This document shows, piece by piece, positions 48,921-56,401 of a DNA stretch of 64,000 bases. The DNA lies in contig NZ_FONP01000008.1 in the NCBI RefSeq assembly GCF_900112955.1, positions 42,180 through 106,179 of the forward strand. The letters are read 5' to 3'. How positions within the stretch are numbered: the stretch's first letter is position 1; each line of letters opens with the position of its first letter. The DNA is from Peptostreptococcus sp. D1. Its GTDB lineage: Bacteria > Bacillota > Clostridia > Peptostreptococcales > Peptostreptococcaceae. A model generated the notes under the pieces. The model saw only the letters and a program-made list of their open reading frames with translations. It ran no database searches and was not told the origin of the DNA. A program made the position numbers and the translations under genes.

Positions 48921-48953
48921 AAAAATTGCCGTAGGCGAATTAACACCTACGGC
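48921..48953 (-). terminator. Terminator after rubredoxin gene
   Basis: On the minus strand the arms GCCGTAGG (48953-48946) and CCTACGGC (48935-48928) form an 8-bp GC-rich stem, followed by AATTTTTT. Confidence 0.85.
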
Positions 48954-49017
48954 TTGCTAGCTCTATGCTACAAAGCGGATTTTTAAATCTCTATTCTGTA
49001 TTTATCAATATATTTGA

Positions 49018-49179
49018 TTAGTCCATTACAGAGAAATCTTCTTTAGTAACACCACAGTCAGGACATTCCCAATCATCTGGTATATCTTCAAATGGAGTTC
49101 CTGGAGCTATTCCAGAATCTGGATCTCCTATTTCTGGGTCATAAACGTATCCACATACATCACAAACATATTTTTTCAT
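49018..49179 (-). CDS. Rubredoxin
   Basis: This 53-residue protein is a one-iron electron carrier. It begins [19 protein letters not shown] and has the second knuckle CPDCG near residue 39, so the four iron-binding cysteines are all present. Residues [17 protein letters not shown] are typical. ATG 49179 follows GGAGGAATA. It lies 111 nt after the Fur-family gene on the same strand and is closed by a strong terminator. It may serve anaerobic oxidative stress defence. Confidence 0.96.
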   Translation of the reverse strand: MKKYVCDVCGYVYDPEIGDPDSGIAPGTPFEDIPDDWECPDCGVTKEDFSVMD

Positions 49180-49290
49180 AGTATTCCTCCTAAAAAATTA
49201 TTATTTATCTCATTGCTTATTTGTATTTCTACCCACAAGCAAATCAATCTAATCATTACCCAACCCAATTTATAAGGGTAAACAGCTATA

Positions 49291-49749
49291 TTATTTTAGT
49301 TTTTTCTTACAATCAGGGCAAATTCCTGTAAATTCTAAACTATGACCTGTTATTTCAAATCCCGTCTTTGAAGTAATGTCGTCAATAGTTTTTTCTATAG
49401 GGCAGAACTCTATGTAGTCTATTTTGCCACACTCTTTGCATGTCAATATATGTCGGTGTACGTCTCCGTTTAATTGGAAAACGTAGGTACCATCAGACCG
49501 AGCCTGCTTTGTCAAAATATCCGAATCTGTAAGAGCACCTAATGCCCTATAAATGGTAGACAAATTAATATTAGTATTCTCTCTTAGGATATTAAACACA
49601 TCATCTGCTGTTAGAGGAACACTAGAGTGCTTGAAACAATCTATTATCAAAACTCTTTTTTTTGTCATTTTCAGATTTGCATTCTTTAGAATTTTTTGAC
49701 TTTCTATTCCATGACTGTCTTTTGGGCGTCTATTCCTATCAAATGGCAT
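49291..49749 (-). CDS. Fur-family metal-responsive repressor, probably Zur
   Basis: The 152-residue product has the winged helix of the Fur family (LTADDVFNILRENTNINLST and IYRALGALTDSDIL), the regulatory metal region GDVHRHILTCKECGKIDYIEF, and structural zinc cysteines CKEC and CPDC. It is divergent from znuA, and an extra cysteine in IEFCPIEK fits Zur-type proteins. PerR is an alternative, because a rubredoxin gene lies downstream. The ATG at 49749 follows AAAGGAAGTG; an in-frame TTG at 49767 precedes that site. Confidence 0.82.
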   Translation of the reverse strand: MPFDRNRRPKDSHGIESQKILKNANLKMTKKRVLIIDCFKHSSVPLTADDVFNILRENTNINLSTIYRALGALTDSDILTKQARSDGTYVFQLNGDVHRHILTCKECGKIDYIEFCPIEKTIDDITSKTGFEITGHSLEFTGICPDCKKKLK

Positions 49750-49807
49750 CGAATCACTTCCTTTCAATACACTACCATTGATTATAACATATATTGCAAA
49801 TAAAAAG

Positions 49808-49826
49808 TATAATTACTTGTAATATA
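49808..49826. promoter_or_regulatory. Candidate Fur/Zur operator
   Basis: TATAATTACTTGTAATATA contains the inverted repeat ATTAC (49812-49816) and GTAAT (49819-49823). It lies between the divergent repressor and znuA genes, about 60 nt from the repressor start. This resembles AT-rich Fur-family operators, but spacing differs from the Bacillus Zur box, so the assignment is tentative. Confidence 0.4.
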
Positions 49827-49874
49827 TTTATACCATTTTTTGTATAAAATTAAATATCAAAATTGTCATAATTC

Positions 49875-49903
49875 TTGACAAAGAGGTCTTATAGGAATAT
49901 ACT
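49875..49903 (+). promoter_or_regulatory. Promoter of znuA
   Basis: TTGACA (49875-49880) and TATACT (49898-49903) with exact 17-nt spacing make a strong promoter 110 nt before znuA. A TATAAT at 49910-49915 could provide an alternative -10. Confidence 0.7.
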
Positions 49904-50012
49904 TTTCTATATAATATGCGAATGCTTTTCTTTTGCAAGTCAAAAAGTGATTCGGAAATTTATGGATATGTTAATTTAAAATAACATTATATTTAGTTGA
50001 TTGGAGGACATT

Positions 50013-51011
50013 ATGAAGAAAATAGCTTTTAAGTTAGTTGGATTGGCATTATCATCATCAATTTTGCTGGCAGGATGCTCTGGAGCAAATTCGAGTAATA
50101 GCTCAAATAGTAGCGATAGTGGAAAATTGAAGGTGTATACTAGCTTTTATCCAATGTATGATTTTGCAAAAAAAATCGGTGGAGATAAGGTCGAGGTTGA
50201 AAATTTAGTTCCAGCAGGTGTTGAACCACATGATTGGGAGCCTAGCACAAAGGATATAGCCAAGATTGGAGAATCAAATGTGTTTATCTATAACGGTGCT
50301 GGCATGGAAAGCTGGGTAGAAAAATTAGACGGAGCTTTTAAAGAGGGTAAGGTTTCTCTAGTGGAAGCTTCAAAAGGTGTAAAGCTTATAGAAGCAAAAG
50401 AATCAGATCATCATAAAGAAGATGGTAAGCATGAGGACAAACATGAGGATGGTAAACATGAAGAGGAGCATTCACATGAGCATGAGGGTAAATATGATCC
50501 TCATACATGGTTAGACCCTGAAAATGCTAAGATAGAGATGAACAATATCAAGGAATCTTTTATCAAGGCAGATCCTAAGAACAAGGATACATATGAAAAA
50601 AATTATCAAGATAATGCAAAAAAATTGGATGAGTTGAATAAAAAATTTAAGGATTCCTTGTCAAATACAAAGAAGAAAGAGGTTGTAGTTTCTCACAGTG
50701 CGTTTGCATATATGCTGAATAAGTATGGAATAAACCAATTAGGTATAGAAGGTTTATCTCCAGATTCTGAGCCTGATGCTAGTAGAATGGCAGAAATAAC
50801 AAAATTTGCAAAAGAACATGATGTGAAGTATATATTCTTTGAGGAATTGGTAAATCCAAAGGTATCTGAAGCTATAGCGAAAGAAGTAGGTGCAAAAACA
50901 GAGGTTCTTAATCCTTTAGAAGGGTTGACGGATAAACAAGTCAAAGCTGGTGAAGATTATTTTTCAATCATGAATAAAAATCTAGAGGTATTGATTAAAG
51001 CATTGAATTAA
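50013..51011 (+). CDS. znuA: Zinc ABC transporter, substrate-binding lipoprotein
   Basis: The 332-residue product has a canonical lipobox (ILLAGC, cysteine near residue 22), a cluster A-I fold, and metal ligands at VEPHDWEPS, KYDPHTWLDPEN and VVSHSAFAYM. A histidine/acid-rich loop (residues about 130-155, DHHKEDGKHEDKHEDGKHEE) is typical of zinc-specific members. It captures zinc outside the membrane for ZnuBC. ATG 50013 follows TTGGAGGACATT. A small hairpin lies between this gene and znuC. Confidence 0.92.
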   Translation: MKKIAFKLVGLALSSSILLAGCSGANSSNSSNSSDSGKLKVYTSFYPMYDFAKKIGGDKVEVENLVPAGVEPHDWEPSTKDIAKIGESNVFIYNGAGMESWVEKLDGAFKEGKVSLVEASKGVKLIEAKESDHHKEDGKHEDKHEDGKHEEEHSHEHEGKYDPHTWLDPENAKIEMNNIKESFIKADPKNKDTYEKNYQDNAKKLDELNKKFKDSLSNTKKKEVVVSHSAFAYMLNKYGINQLGIEGLSPDSEPDASRMAEITKFAKEHDVKYIFFEELVNPKVSEAIAKEVGAKTEVLNPLEGLTDKQVKAGEDYFSIMNKNLEVLIKALN

Positions 51012-51094
51012 TATTAAGTGATAGATTAATACAACAAAATATTCAAATTGCTGCCTAGCTATAGTATAATATTGTTGGTAGTAATGTTTTATAG

Positions 51095-51121
51095 GAGGCT
51101 TTATTATTAGAATAGAGCCTC
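51095..51121 (+). terminator. Hairpin between znuA and znuC
   Basis: GAGGCT (51095-51100) pairs with AGCCTC (51116-51121), followed by TTTATTATA. This could reduce transcription of znuC-znuB relative to znuA, or hold a TATAAT-containing promoter just upstream at 51065-51070. Confidence 0.5.
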
Positions 51122-51150
51122 TTTATTATAGCAAGTAAGGAAAGGAAATA

Positions 51151-51819
51151 ATGGAAAAAATAATTGAAGTAAGAGATATATTTTTTAAATACGACAAAGA
51201 ATATATTCTTCAAAATGTGAGCTTTGATGTTGAAAAGGGAGATTTTGTTGGAATAATAGGTGCGAATGGAACAGGTAAGAGTACATTGATAAAGCTAATT
51301 TTGGGAATATTAAAGCCAGACTCTGGCGAAATATTGATATATGGGAGCAATCCAAATAAATCAAAGCAGGTAAGTGGCATTGGATATGTTCCACAGGTTG
51401 GTGTATCTAGTGGTGTGGAGTTTCCTGCGACAGTTACAGAAATAGTTCTAATGAATATGTACAGGGAGATCGGACTGTTTAAATTCGCAAAGAGAAGGCA
51501 TATCGAAAAGGTGAGAGAAATTCTTTCAATAGTAGGTATGACAGAGTATGCGAACAGAAGATTCTGTGATTTGTCTGGTGGTCAACAGCAAAGAGTAGTG
51601 ATTGCTAAGGCTCTAGCGAATAATCCTGAAATATTGATTTTAGATGAGCCTACATCGGGTATTGATCATAGATCGGAAGACGCTCTTTATGAATTATTAG
51701 ATAGATTGCATCTAGAAAGAAAAATAACGATTGTTATGATTTCTCATGATATAGAGCGACTAAAAAAACATTCAAGCAGAATCATTGAGATTGAATCTTT
51801 TTGGAGTGAGGAGGTGTAG
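51151..51819 (+). CDS. znuC: Zinc ABC transporter, ATP-binding protein
   Basis: The 222-residue ATPase has Walker A GANGTGKSTL near residue 38, Q loop VPQVGV, signature LSGGQQQRV near 137, Walker B ILILDEPTSGIDH near 157 and H-loop MISHD near 192. It energises zinc import with ZnuA and ZnuB. ATG 51151 follows AAGGAAAGGA. Its stop precedes the znuB start by 1 nt. Confidence 0.93.
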   Translation: MEKIIEVRDIFFKYDKEYILQNVSFDVEKGDFVGIIGANGTGKSTLIKLILGILKPDSGEILIYGSNPNKSKQVSGIGYVPQVGVSSGVEFPATVTEIVLMNMYREIGLFKFAKRRHIEKVREILSIVGMTEYANRRFCDLSGGQQQRVVIAKALANNPEILILDEPTSGIDHRSEDALYELLDRLHLERKITIVMISHDIERLKKHSSRIIEIESFWSEEV

Positions 51820-51820
51820 A

Positions 51821-52603
51821 ATGTTTGAGTATGAGTTTATGAGACGTGCGTTTATCGTGGGAATTTTGTTGGCTATTATTATACCATGTATAGGAACTAT
51901 TATAGTTCTAAAGAGGCTTTCTATGATTGGAGATGCACTTTCACATACATCGTTAGCTGGCGTGGCTATGGGATTGATATTGGGGATTAATCCAATCGTT
52001 GGTGCGATAATAATAACGGTATTTTCTGGATTTGGAATTGATTTTATAAGAAAGAAATTTCCTCAATACTCGGAGATTTCCATCGCCATAGTGATGTCAG
52101 CAGGAATTGGTTTGGCGGGTGTTCTTTCCGGATTTTCGAGCAATTCATCTGGGTTTAGCAGCTTTCTATTTGGAAGCATTGTGGCGATAACAGATTTTGA
52201 GCTATGCTTAGTGGTACTGCTTTCTGTGCTTGTGATGATTTCATATCTTTTGCTGTATAAGGAGCTTTTGTATTTTTCATTTGACGAGGTGGGAGCGAAA
52301 TTAATCGGAATACCAGTAAGATTTGTCAATGTTATCTTTACAGTATTGACTGCTTTTACGGTTTCTATTGCTGCTAGAGCAGTTGGAGCTCTTATAGTTT
52401 CATCACTTATGGTAATTCCAGTTGCATGTTCTATGAGATTTTCGAAAAGCTATAAAATGACTGTGTTGTTGGCTATTATTTTCGCAATTAGTTTTACGAT
52501 TATTGGTTTGACTCTATCTTATTACTTGGGATTAAAGCCAGGTGGAACGATCGTTTTAACTGGAGTTATAGCATTGATAATATCTATGTCGTTAAAAAAA
52601 TAA
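51821..52603 (+). CDS. znuB: Zinc ABC transporter, permease protein
   Basis: The 260-residue protein has about eight membrane spans and the metal-ABC permease pattern RLSMIGDALSHTSLAGVAMG near residue 35 and VGALIVSSLMVIPVA near 190. It forms the channel of the ZnuABC system. The ATG at 51821 follows GGAGGTGTAG; a longer frame runs into znuC and lacks a ribosome site. A strong terminator follows. Confidence 0.92.
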   Translation: MFEYEFMRRAFIVGILLAIIIPCIGTIIVLKRLSMIGDALSHTSLAGVAMGLILGINPIVGAIIITVFSGFGIDFIRKKFPQYSEISIAIVMSAGIGLAGVLSGFSSNSSGFSSFLFGSIVAITDFELCLVVLLSVLVMISYLLLYKELLYFSFDEVGAKLIGIPVRFVNVIFTVLTAFTVSIAARAVGALIVSSLMVIPVACSMRFSKSYKMTVLLAIIFAISFTIIGLTLSYYLGLKPGGTIVLTGVIALIISMSLKK

Positions 52604-52627
52604 GAATCATATAAGGAAATCTATGAA

Positions 52628-52679
52628 AAAAAGTATCCGAGCATTTATTTTCAAGCCAGTATAATGCTGGATACTTTTT
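52628..52679 (+). terminator. Terminator after znuB
   Basis: AAAAAGTATCC (52628-52638) plus AGCATT (52640-52645) pair with AATGCT (52663-52668) plus GGATACTTTTT (52669-52679), a 16-pair stem with one bulge that ends in a T run. Confidence 0.85.
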
Positions 52680-52711
52680 ACATAGGGAGGAGTAGATTTA
52701 AATAGGATACA

Positions 52712-53662
52712 TTATGAAAATACTTCTTCTAATGCTTTTCTATCCAACTTTTCTCCGATTATAACCACATGAAATTTTGCATCATATGGTTTGTCATCTA
52801 TTCTGATTTCTCCGGGTACATAGTCAAATTGAAGACTACCTTTTTCAATAGGGACGCTACCCTTTGAACGAATAATAGCTCCATATTTTCCAGATTCAAA
52901 ATTATTTAATATGTTTGTCAGAGCTTCTCTTGAAATTTCATTGTTTATCGTTATTGTAATGCTTTCGAAGCTGTTGTTTGATTCCTTGTTTTCTGAAGAG
53001 CAGTGACAGCAATGTCCATCCTCATGATGATGGTGGTGATGACTAAACATATCTAATTTTTTCATTTTCTTTTTCTCAACGAATAGATCTTCAATTGAAA
53101 AACTGTCCCACTCCTTAGAAATAATATTTACCTTTGGATTTATTTCTCGTATTTTATTTTCTATATTTACCAGATTAGCTCCGGAATTTACTGCATCTGT
53201 AAATCGACTGAAAATAATCATATTTGCGCTTTCTATTTGATCTCTATAAAATTCGCCAAAATTCGTTAAAAACATAAAAAAGTTATTCAGGTCTAGTATA
53301 GTAATAATTTTATTTATCTGAAAGGTTTCAGGGGATTTATTACAAATGGAGATTATTTCTGATAATTTCCCAACACCAGAAGGCTCTATAATTATTTTAT
53401 CCGGATTGAACACATCTTTGATTTCTATTAAAGCCTTTGCAAAATCTCCAGCTACTGAACAGCATATACATCCAGCATTTATTTCTTTGATTTTTACACC
53501 CTCTCTTTGTAATATCTCACCATCTATACTCACTTCACCAAACTCGTTTTCAAGAATTACAGTGTTTGAAAAATCTTCTGATTCATTTATTATTTTTTTT
53601 ATGAAAGTGGTTTTTCCACATCCCAAAAATCCTGATATAATTTCTATTTCAGTTTTTTTCAT
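52712..53662 (-). CDS. CobW/P47K-family GTPase with His-rich loop (metal chaperone-like)
   Basis: The 316-residue G3E GTPase has P-loop SGFLGCGKTTF near residue 8, the metal-binding CxCC motif in AGCICCS near 64, and a His/Cys-rich stretch near 215 (SHHHHHHEDGHCCHCSSEN). It ends in a CobW C-terminal domain. Zinc-responsive COG0523 relatives deliver zinc to client enzymes. It lies beside znuABC, supporting a zinc role. The ATG at 53662 follows GAGGAGG; an upstream hydrophobic extension of the frame contains that site and was not used. Confidence 0.88.
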   Translation of the reverse strand: MKKTEIEIISGFLGCGKTTFIKKIINESEDFSNTVILENEFGEVSIDGEILQREGVKIKEINAGCICCSVAGDFAKALIEIKDVFNPDKIIIEPSGVGKLSEIISICNKSPETFQINKIITILDLNNFFMFLTNFGEFYRDQIESANMIIFSRFTDAVNSGANLVNIENKIREINPKVNIISKEWDSFSIEDLFVEKKKMKKLDMFSHHHHHHEDGHCCHCSSENKESNNSFESITITINNEISREALTNILNNFESGKYGAIIRSKGSVPIEKGSLQFDYVPGEIRIDDKPYDAKFHVVIIGEKLDRKALEEVFS

Positions 53663-53880
53663 AGTTTTCCTCCTCATATAATATGGCTGTAGCGTAGCTT
53701 TGTATTTCTGTAATTTGTTGAAAATTTCAATAGTAAATATCAATACCAATAATATATTATACATTATTTTTTGAATTACTTTCAATAAAATCGCAAATAT
53801 TTTGCGGAATTAATCAAAAACTAAGTTTTTTTATGTAGTATTATAATAGGGAGTTTTTATGATAAATGAGGTGATAAAAA

Positions 53881-55467
53881 ATGGAAATAGATATAGTTTC
53901 TGGTTTTTTTCAAAGCGGAAAGACGACCTTGGTCAAGAAAATAATTAAGGAAGAAGCAGCGAAAATTTATGACAATATACTGATAATAAATTGCGAATAT
54001 GGAATAGTTTCTTATGATGACTACAAAAATATCGAGAATATTAATGTTATCGATATTTTTGATAAAGATAAAATCAATAGTGAATATCTAAAATCAATAG
54101 TAGATGAATATAATCCAGACTATATTATCATAGAATACAATGGAATCTGGGATTTATCTGAGGTTCTTGAAGTCTGTTACTCTAACGGATATTATATTAG
54201 AAATGTCATCACAGCATTGGATTTCAGGACAATGGACTCTTATTTTTCCAATATGAGTAGGTTTATTGTCGACAAGATTTCACATGCGGATTGGGTGGTT
54301 TTTACCAAAGTAGATAATGAAGATTTTTTGATAGTAGAGAAAAAGAAGAAGGTAATCAAGCGAATAAACAGAGGTTGCTCAATCGAAAATTATGATGATT
54401 TATATTTGGGAAAAAAAGGTATTCTGAGTGAACAGATAACTCGATCTGATAGAGAAATAATAAAATTTGCGTTATTGTTTTTGATGCTAAATTCCGTTAT
54501 TTTAGTTATAAAAAATGTTTTTCCGAGTTTTTATGGTGGGATATTTCAAAAGGTGCTGGGAATTTTTTTGAGTCTACTGGTGCAGATTTTGCCATTTCTT
54601 CTGATTGGAGCGATAGTTTCGAGTATTATACAGATTTTCGTACCACAAAATAGACTGAATAATATTTTTTCAAAATCAGGTTTCAAATCGATATTTTTGG
54701 CGCTGTTTGGAGGGATATTTTTTCCGGTATGCGATTGTGCAATGATTCCAATAGCTACATCGGTTGCAAAAAAAGGATATTCAATACCTGTTATAATTAC
54801 TTTTTTGATGGCAGCACCTGCTGTAAATCCAATAGTAATAGCTTCGACTTACTATGCGTTTCCAAATAATCCTAATGTGGTGATATTGAGAGCTGTTTTT
54901 GGATTGGTTATTGCTTTTATAGTTGGGCTCATTCTAATGTTTATTGAACGGCTAAAAAGGATGAGCGTAATAAGGGATGATTTTGAGAAGCATAATTTCA
55001 GCGATTTTGTAATGGATGATTTAATGCTTGCAGGTGCTGAAAAAACTGGAAAAATAAAATATATAGAGGCAATTGTGATTCACTCAAAAAAAGAGCTTTT
55101 TAAAATTGGAGCCTATATTGTAGTTGGAGCTTTTATATCTGCGTGCTTGCAAGTGTTGATTCCAAAGCATGTGTATATGCAGATAAATAGCATCAATATG
55201 CTTTCGGTAATAGTAATGTTGATTGCTGCATTTTTCATTTCTGTATGCTCTACCTCGAATTCTTTTATCGCTAGGTCGTTTGTCAATATGATGCCTGCAA
55301 ATTCGGTTTTGGGATTTATGGTAGTGGGACCAATACTGGATATTACAAACATTTCTGTTTTGTTGGGAACATTTAAGAAGCGATTTATAGTATTTTTAAT
55401 ATTTTTGGTTTTAACTATATCATTTTTAATTTTCTCAATTATGGGAAATTGGTATAGATTTTTTTAG
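53881..55467 (+). CDS. CobW-like GTPase fused to a DUF318/ArsP-type permease
   Basis: The 528-residue protein joins two domains. Residues 1-190 are CobW/G3E-like, with P-loop SGFFQSGKTTL (residues 7-17) and VFTKVDNEDF near 144; the family CxCC is absent. Residues 195-528 form a permease with about eight to ten spans, including the conserved FFPVCDCAMIPIA near 281, FLMAAPAVNPIV near 310 and CSTSNSFIARSF near 457. DUF1980 follows 14 nt downstream, the normal DUF318 partner. ATG 53881 follows TGAGGTGATAAAA. Metal transport is inferred. Confidence 0.82.
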   Translation: MEIDIVSGFFQSGKTTLVKKIIKEEAAKIYDNILIINCEYGIVSYDDYKNIENINVIDIFDKDKINSEYLKSIVDEYNPDYIIIEYNGIWDLSEVLEVCYSNGYYIRNVITALDFRTMDSYFSNMSRFIVDKISHADWVVFTKVDNEDFLIVEKKKKVIKRINRGCSIENYDDLYLGKKGILSEQITRSDREIIKFALLFLMLNSVILVIKNVFPSFYGGIFQKVLGIFLSLLVQILPFLLIGAIVSSIIQIFVPQNRLNNIFSKSGFKSIFLALFGGIFFPVCDCAMIPIATSVAKKGYSIPVIITFLMAAPAVNPIVIASTYYAFPNNPNVVILRAVFGLVIAFIVGLILMFIERLKRMSVIRDDFEKHNFSDFVMDDLMLAGAEKTGKIKYIEAIVIHSKKELFKIGAYIVVGAFISACLQVLIPKHVYMQINSINMLSVIVMLIAAFFISVCSTSNSFIARSFVNMMPANSVLGFMVVGPILDITNISVLLGTFKKRFIVFLIFLVLTISFLIFSIMGNWYRFF

Positions 55468-55481
55468 GGAGGAGAGTGAGT

Positions 55482-56258
55482 ATGAATAGAATTAATTTAG
55501 AGATACTGATACAGATTCTGATAGAGCTTTTTCTTTCTGCACTCATCCTCGTGGGATTACAAAACGGGAGACTGAATCTGTTTGTTCATCCGAAATTTAA
55601 TACTATTTTGGCGATTTCTGCAATCATATTGATAGCTATTGCGGTCTTCTCGATGTCTAAATTGTTTAAGCCAAGACATATGAATAATCTTTGTAGGTAT
55701 TTTATCGTGATAATACCCTTGATGATGGTTTTTTATATGTCTAAGGATCTTGTTGTGGCAATGCTATCGACGACTCAATCACCAAGCGTAATCAAAGCTG
55801 AGTCGAAGGCTGGAGGTACTGGTGCTTCAAGTGGAATAAATAGAACTGAAAAGATAAAGAGGACGGTATACAAAAAGGAAAGAGGAAAAGACTATATAGA
55901 CATAACGGATGTAAAGTACATGAAATGGTATTATGATTCTATATTAGACTGGAAAAGATATAAGGGCACAAAATTCAGACTCTTGTGCTGTGTGCTTGAT
56001 GACAAGCAGAATAATGGTGATTTTGCTGTCATTGGAAGAATGGGCATGTTGTGTTGTATGGCTGACCTTCAAACCTGTGGATTTATTTACGAAGAGAAGG
56101 ATACGCACAATCTGAAAAGAGGTCAGTGGTATATTGTCGAAGGGGAGATTAAAGAGAATAATTATAGGGAATATAATTATGAAAGACTTCCAATTATTTT
56201 TAATGTGAAATTCACGAAGACTGATGAACCAAAGGACAAATTTGTATATATTCAATAG
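55482..56258 (+). CDS. DUF1980 / TIGR03943 putative permease subunit
   Basis: The 258-residue product has three or four hydrophobic segments in residues 1-110, then a soluble domain with KFRLLCCVLDDKQ, FAVIGRMGMLCCMADLQTCG and ENNYREYNYERLPII. This matches TIGR03943 (YcgQ-like), the regular partner of DUF318 permeases. The ATG at 55482 lies 9 nt after GGAGG; an in-frame GTG at 55476 is too close to it. It probably works with the upstream fusion protein. Confidence 0.85.
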   Translation: MNRINLEILIQILIELFLSALILVGLQNGRLNLFVHPKFNTILAISAIILIAIAVFSMSKLFKPRHMNNLCRYFIVIIPLMMVFYMSKDLVVAMLSTTQSPSVIKAESKAGGTGASSGINRTEKIKRTVYKKERGKDYIDITDVKYMKWYYDSILDWKRYKGTKFRLLCCVLDDKQNNGDFAVIGRMGMLCCMADLQTCGFIYEEKDTHNLKRGQWYIVEGEIKENNYREYNYERLPIIFNVKFTKTDEPKDKFVYIQ

Positions 56259-56276
56259 GCGTGATTAAAAAGTATA

Positions 56277-56354
56277 AATACCACGAAAATGAGATTCTTT
56301 TGGAGTCCTTGTGTGTATATCAATAAGTTGAAAATATTGATATTTCGTGGTATT
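56277..56354. promoter_or_regulatory. Nested inverted repeats upstream of surface protease gene
   Basis: AATACCACGAAA (56277-56288) pairs perfectly with TTTCGTGGTATT (56343-56354). Inside it, ATATCAATA (56317-56325) pairs with TATTGATAT (56335-56343), and the two right arms overlap by one base. No T tract follows. It lies 20 nt after the DUF1980 stop and 47 nt before the protease gene, so it may be an operator or a leader structure. Confidence 0.6.
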
Positions 56355-56401
56355 ATGTAGATGGATAAGTTTATTTATAAGATAGTGATTAGGAGATAAA
56401 A

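Noticed and set aside
52712..53785. N-terminal 41-residue hydrophobic extension of the CobW GTPase
   Set aside because: The extension contains the GAGGAGG ribosome site of the shorter form, and G3E GTPases start directly before the P-loop.
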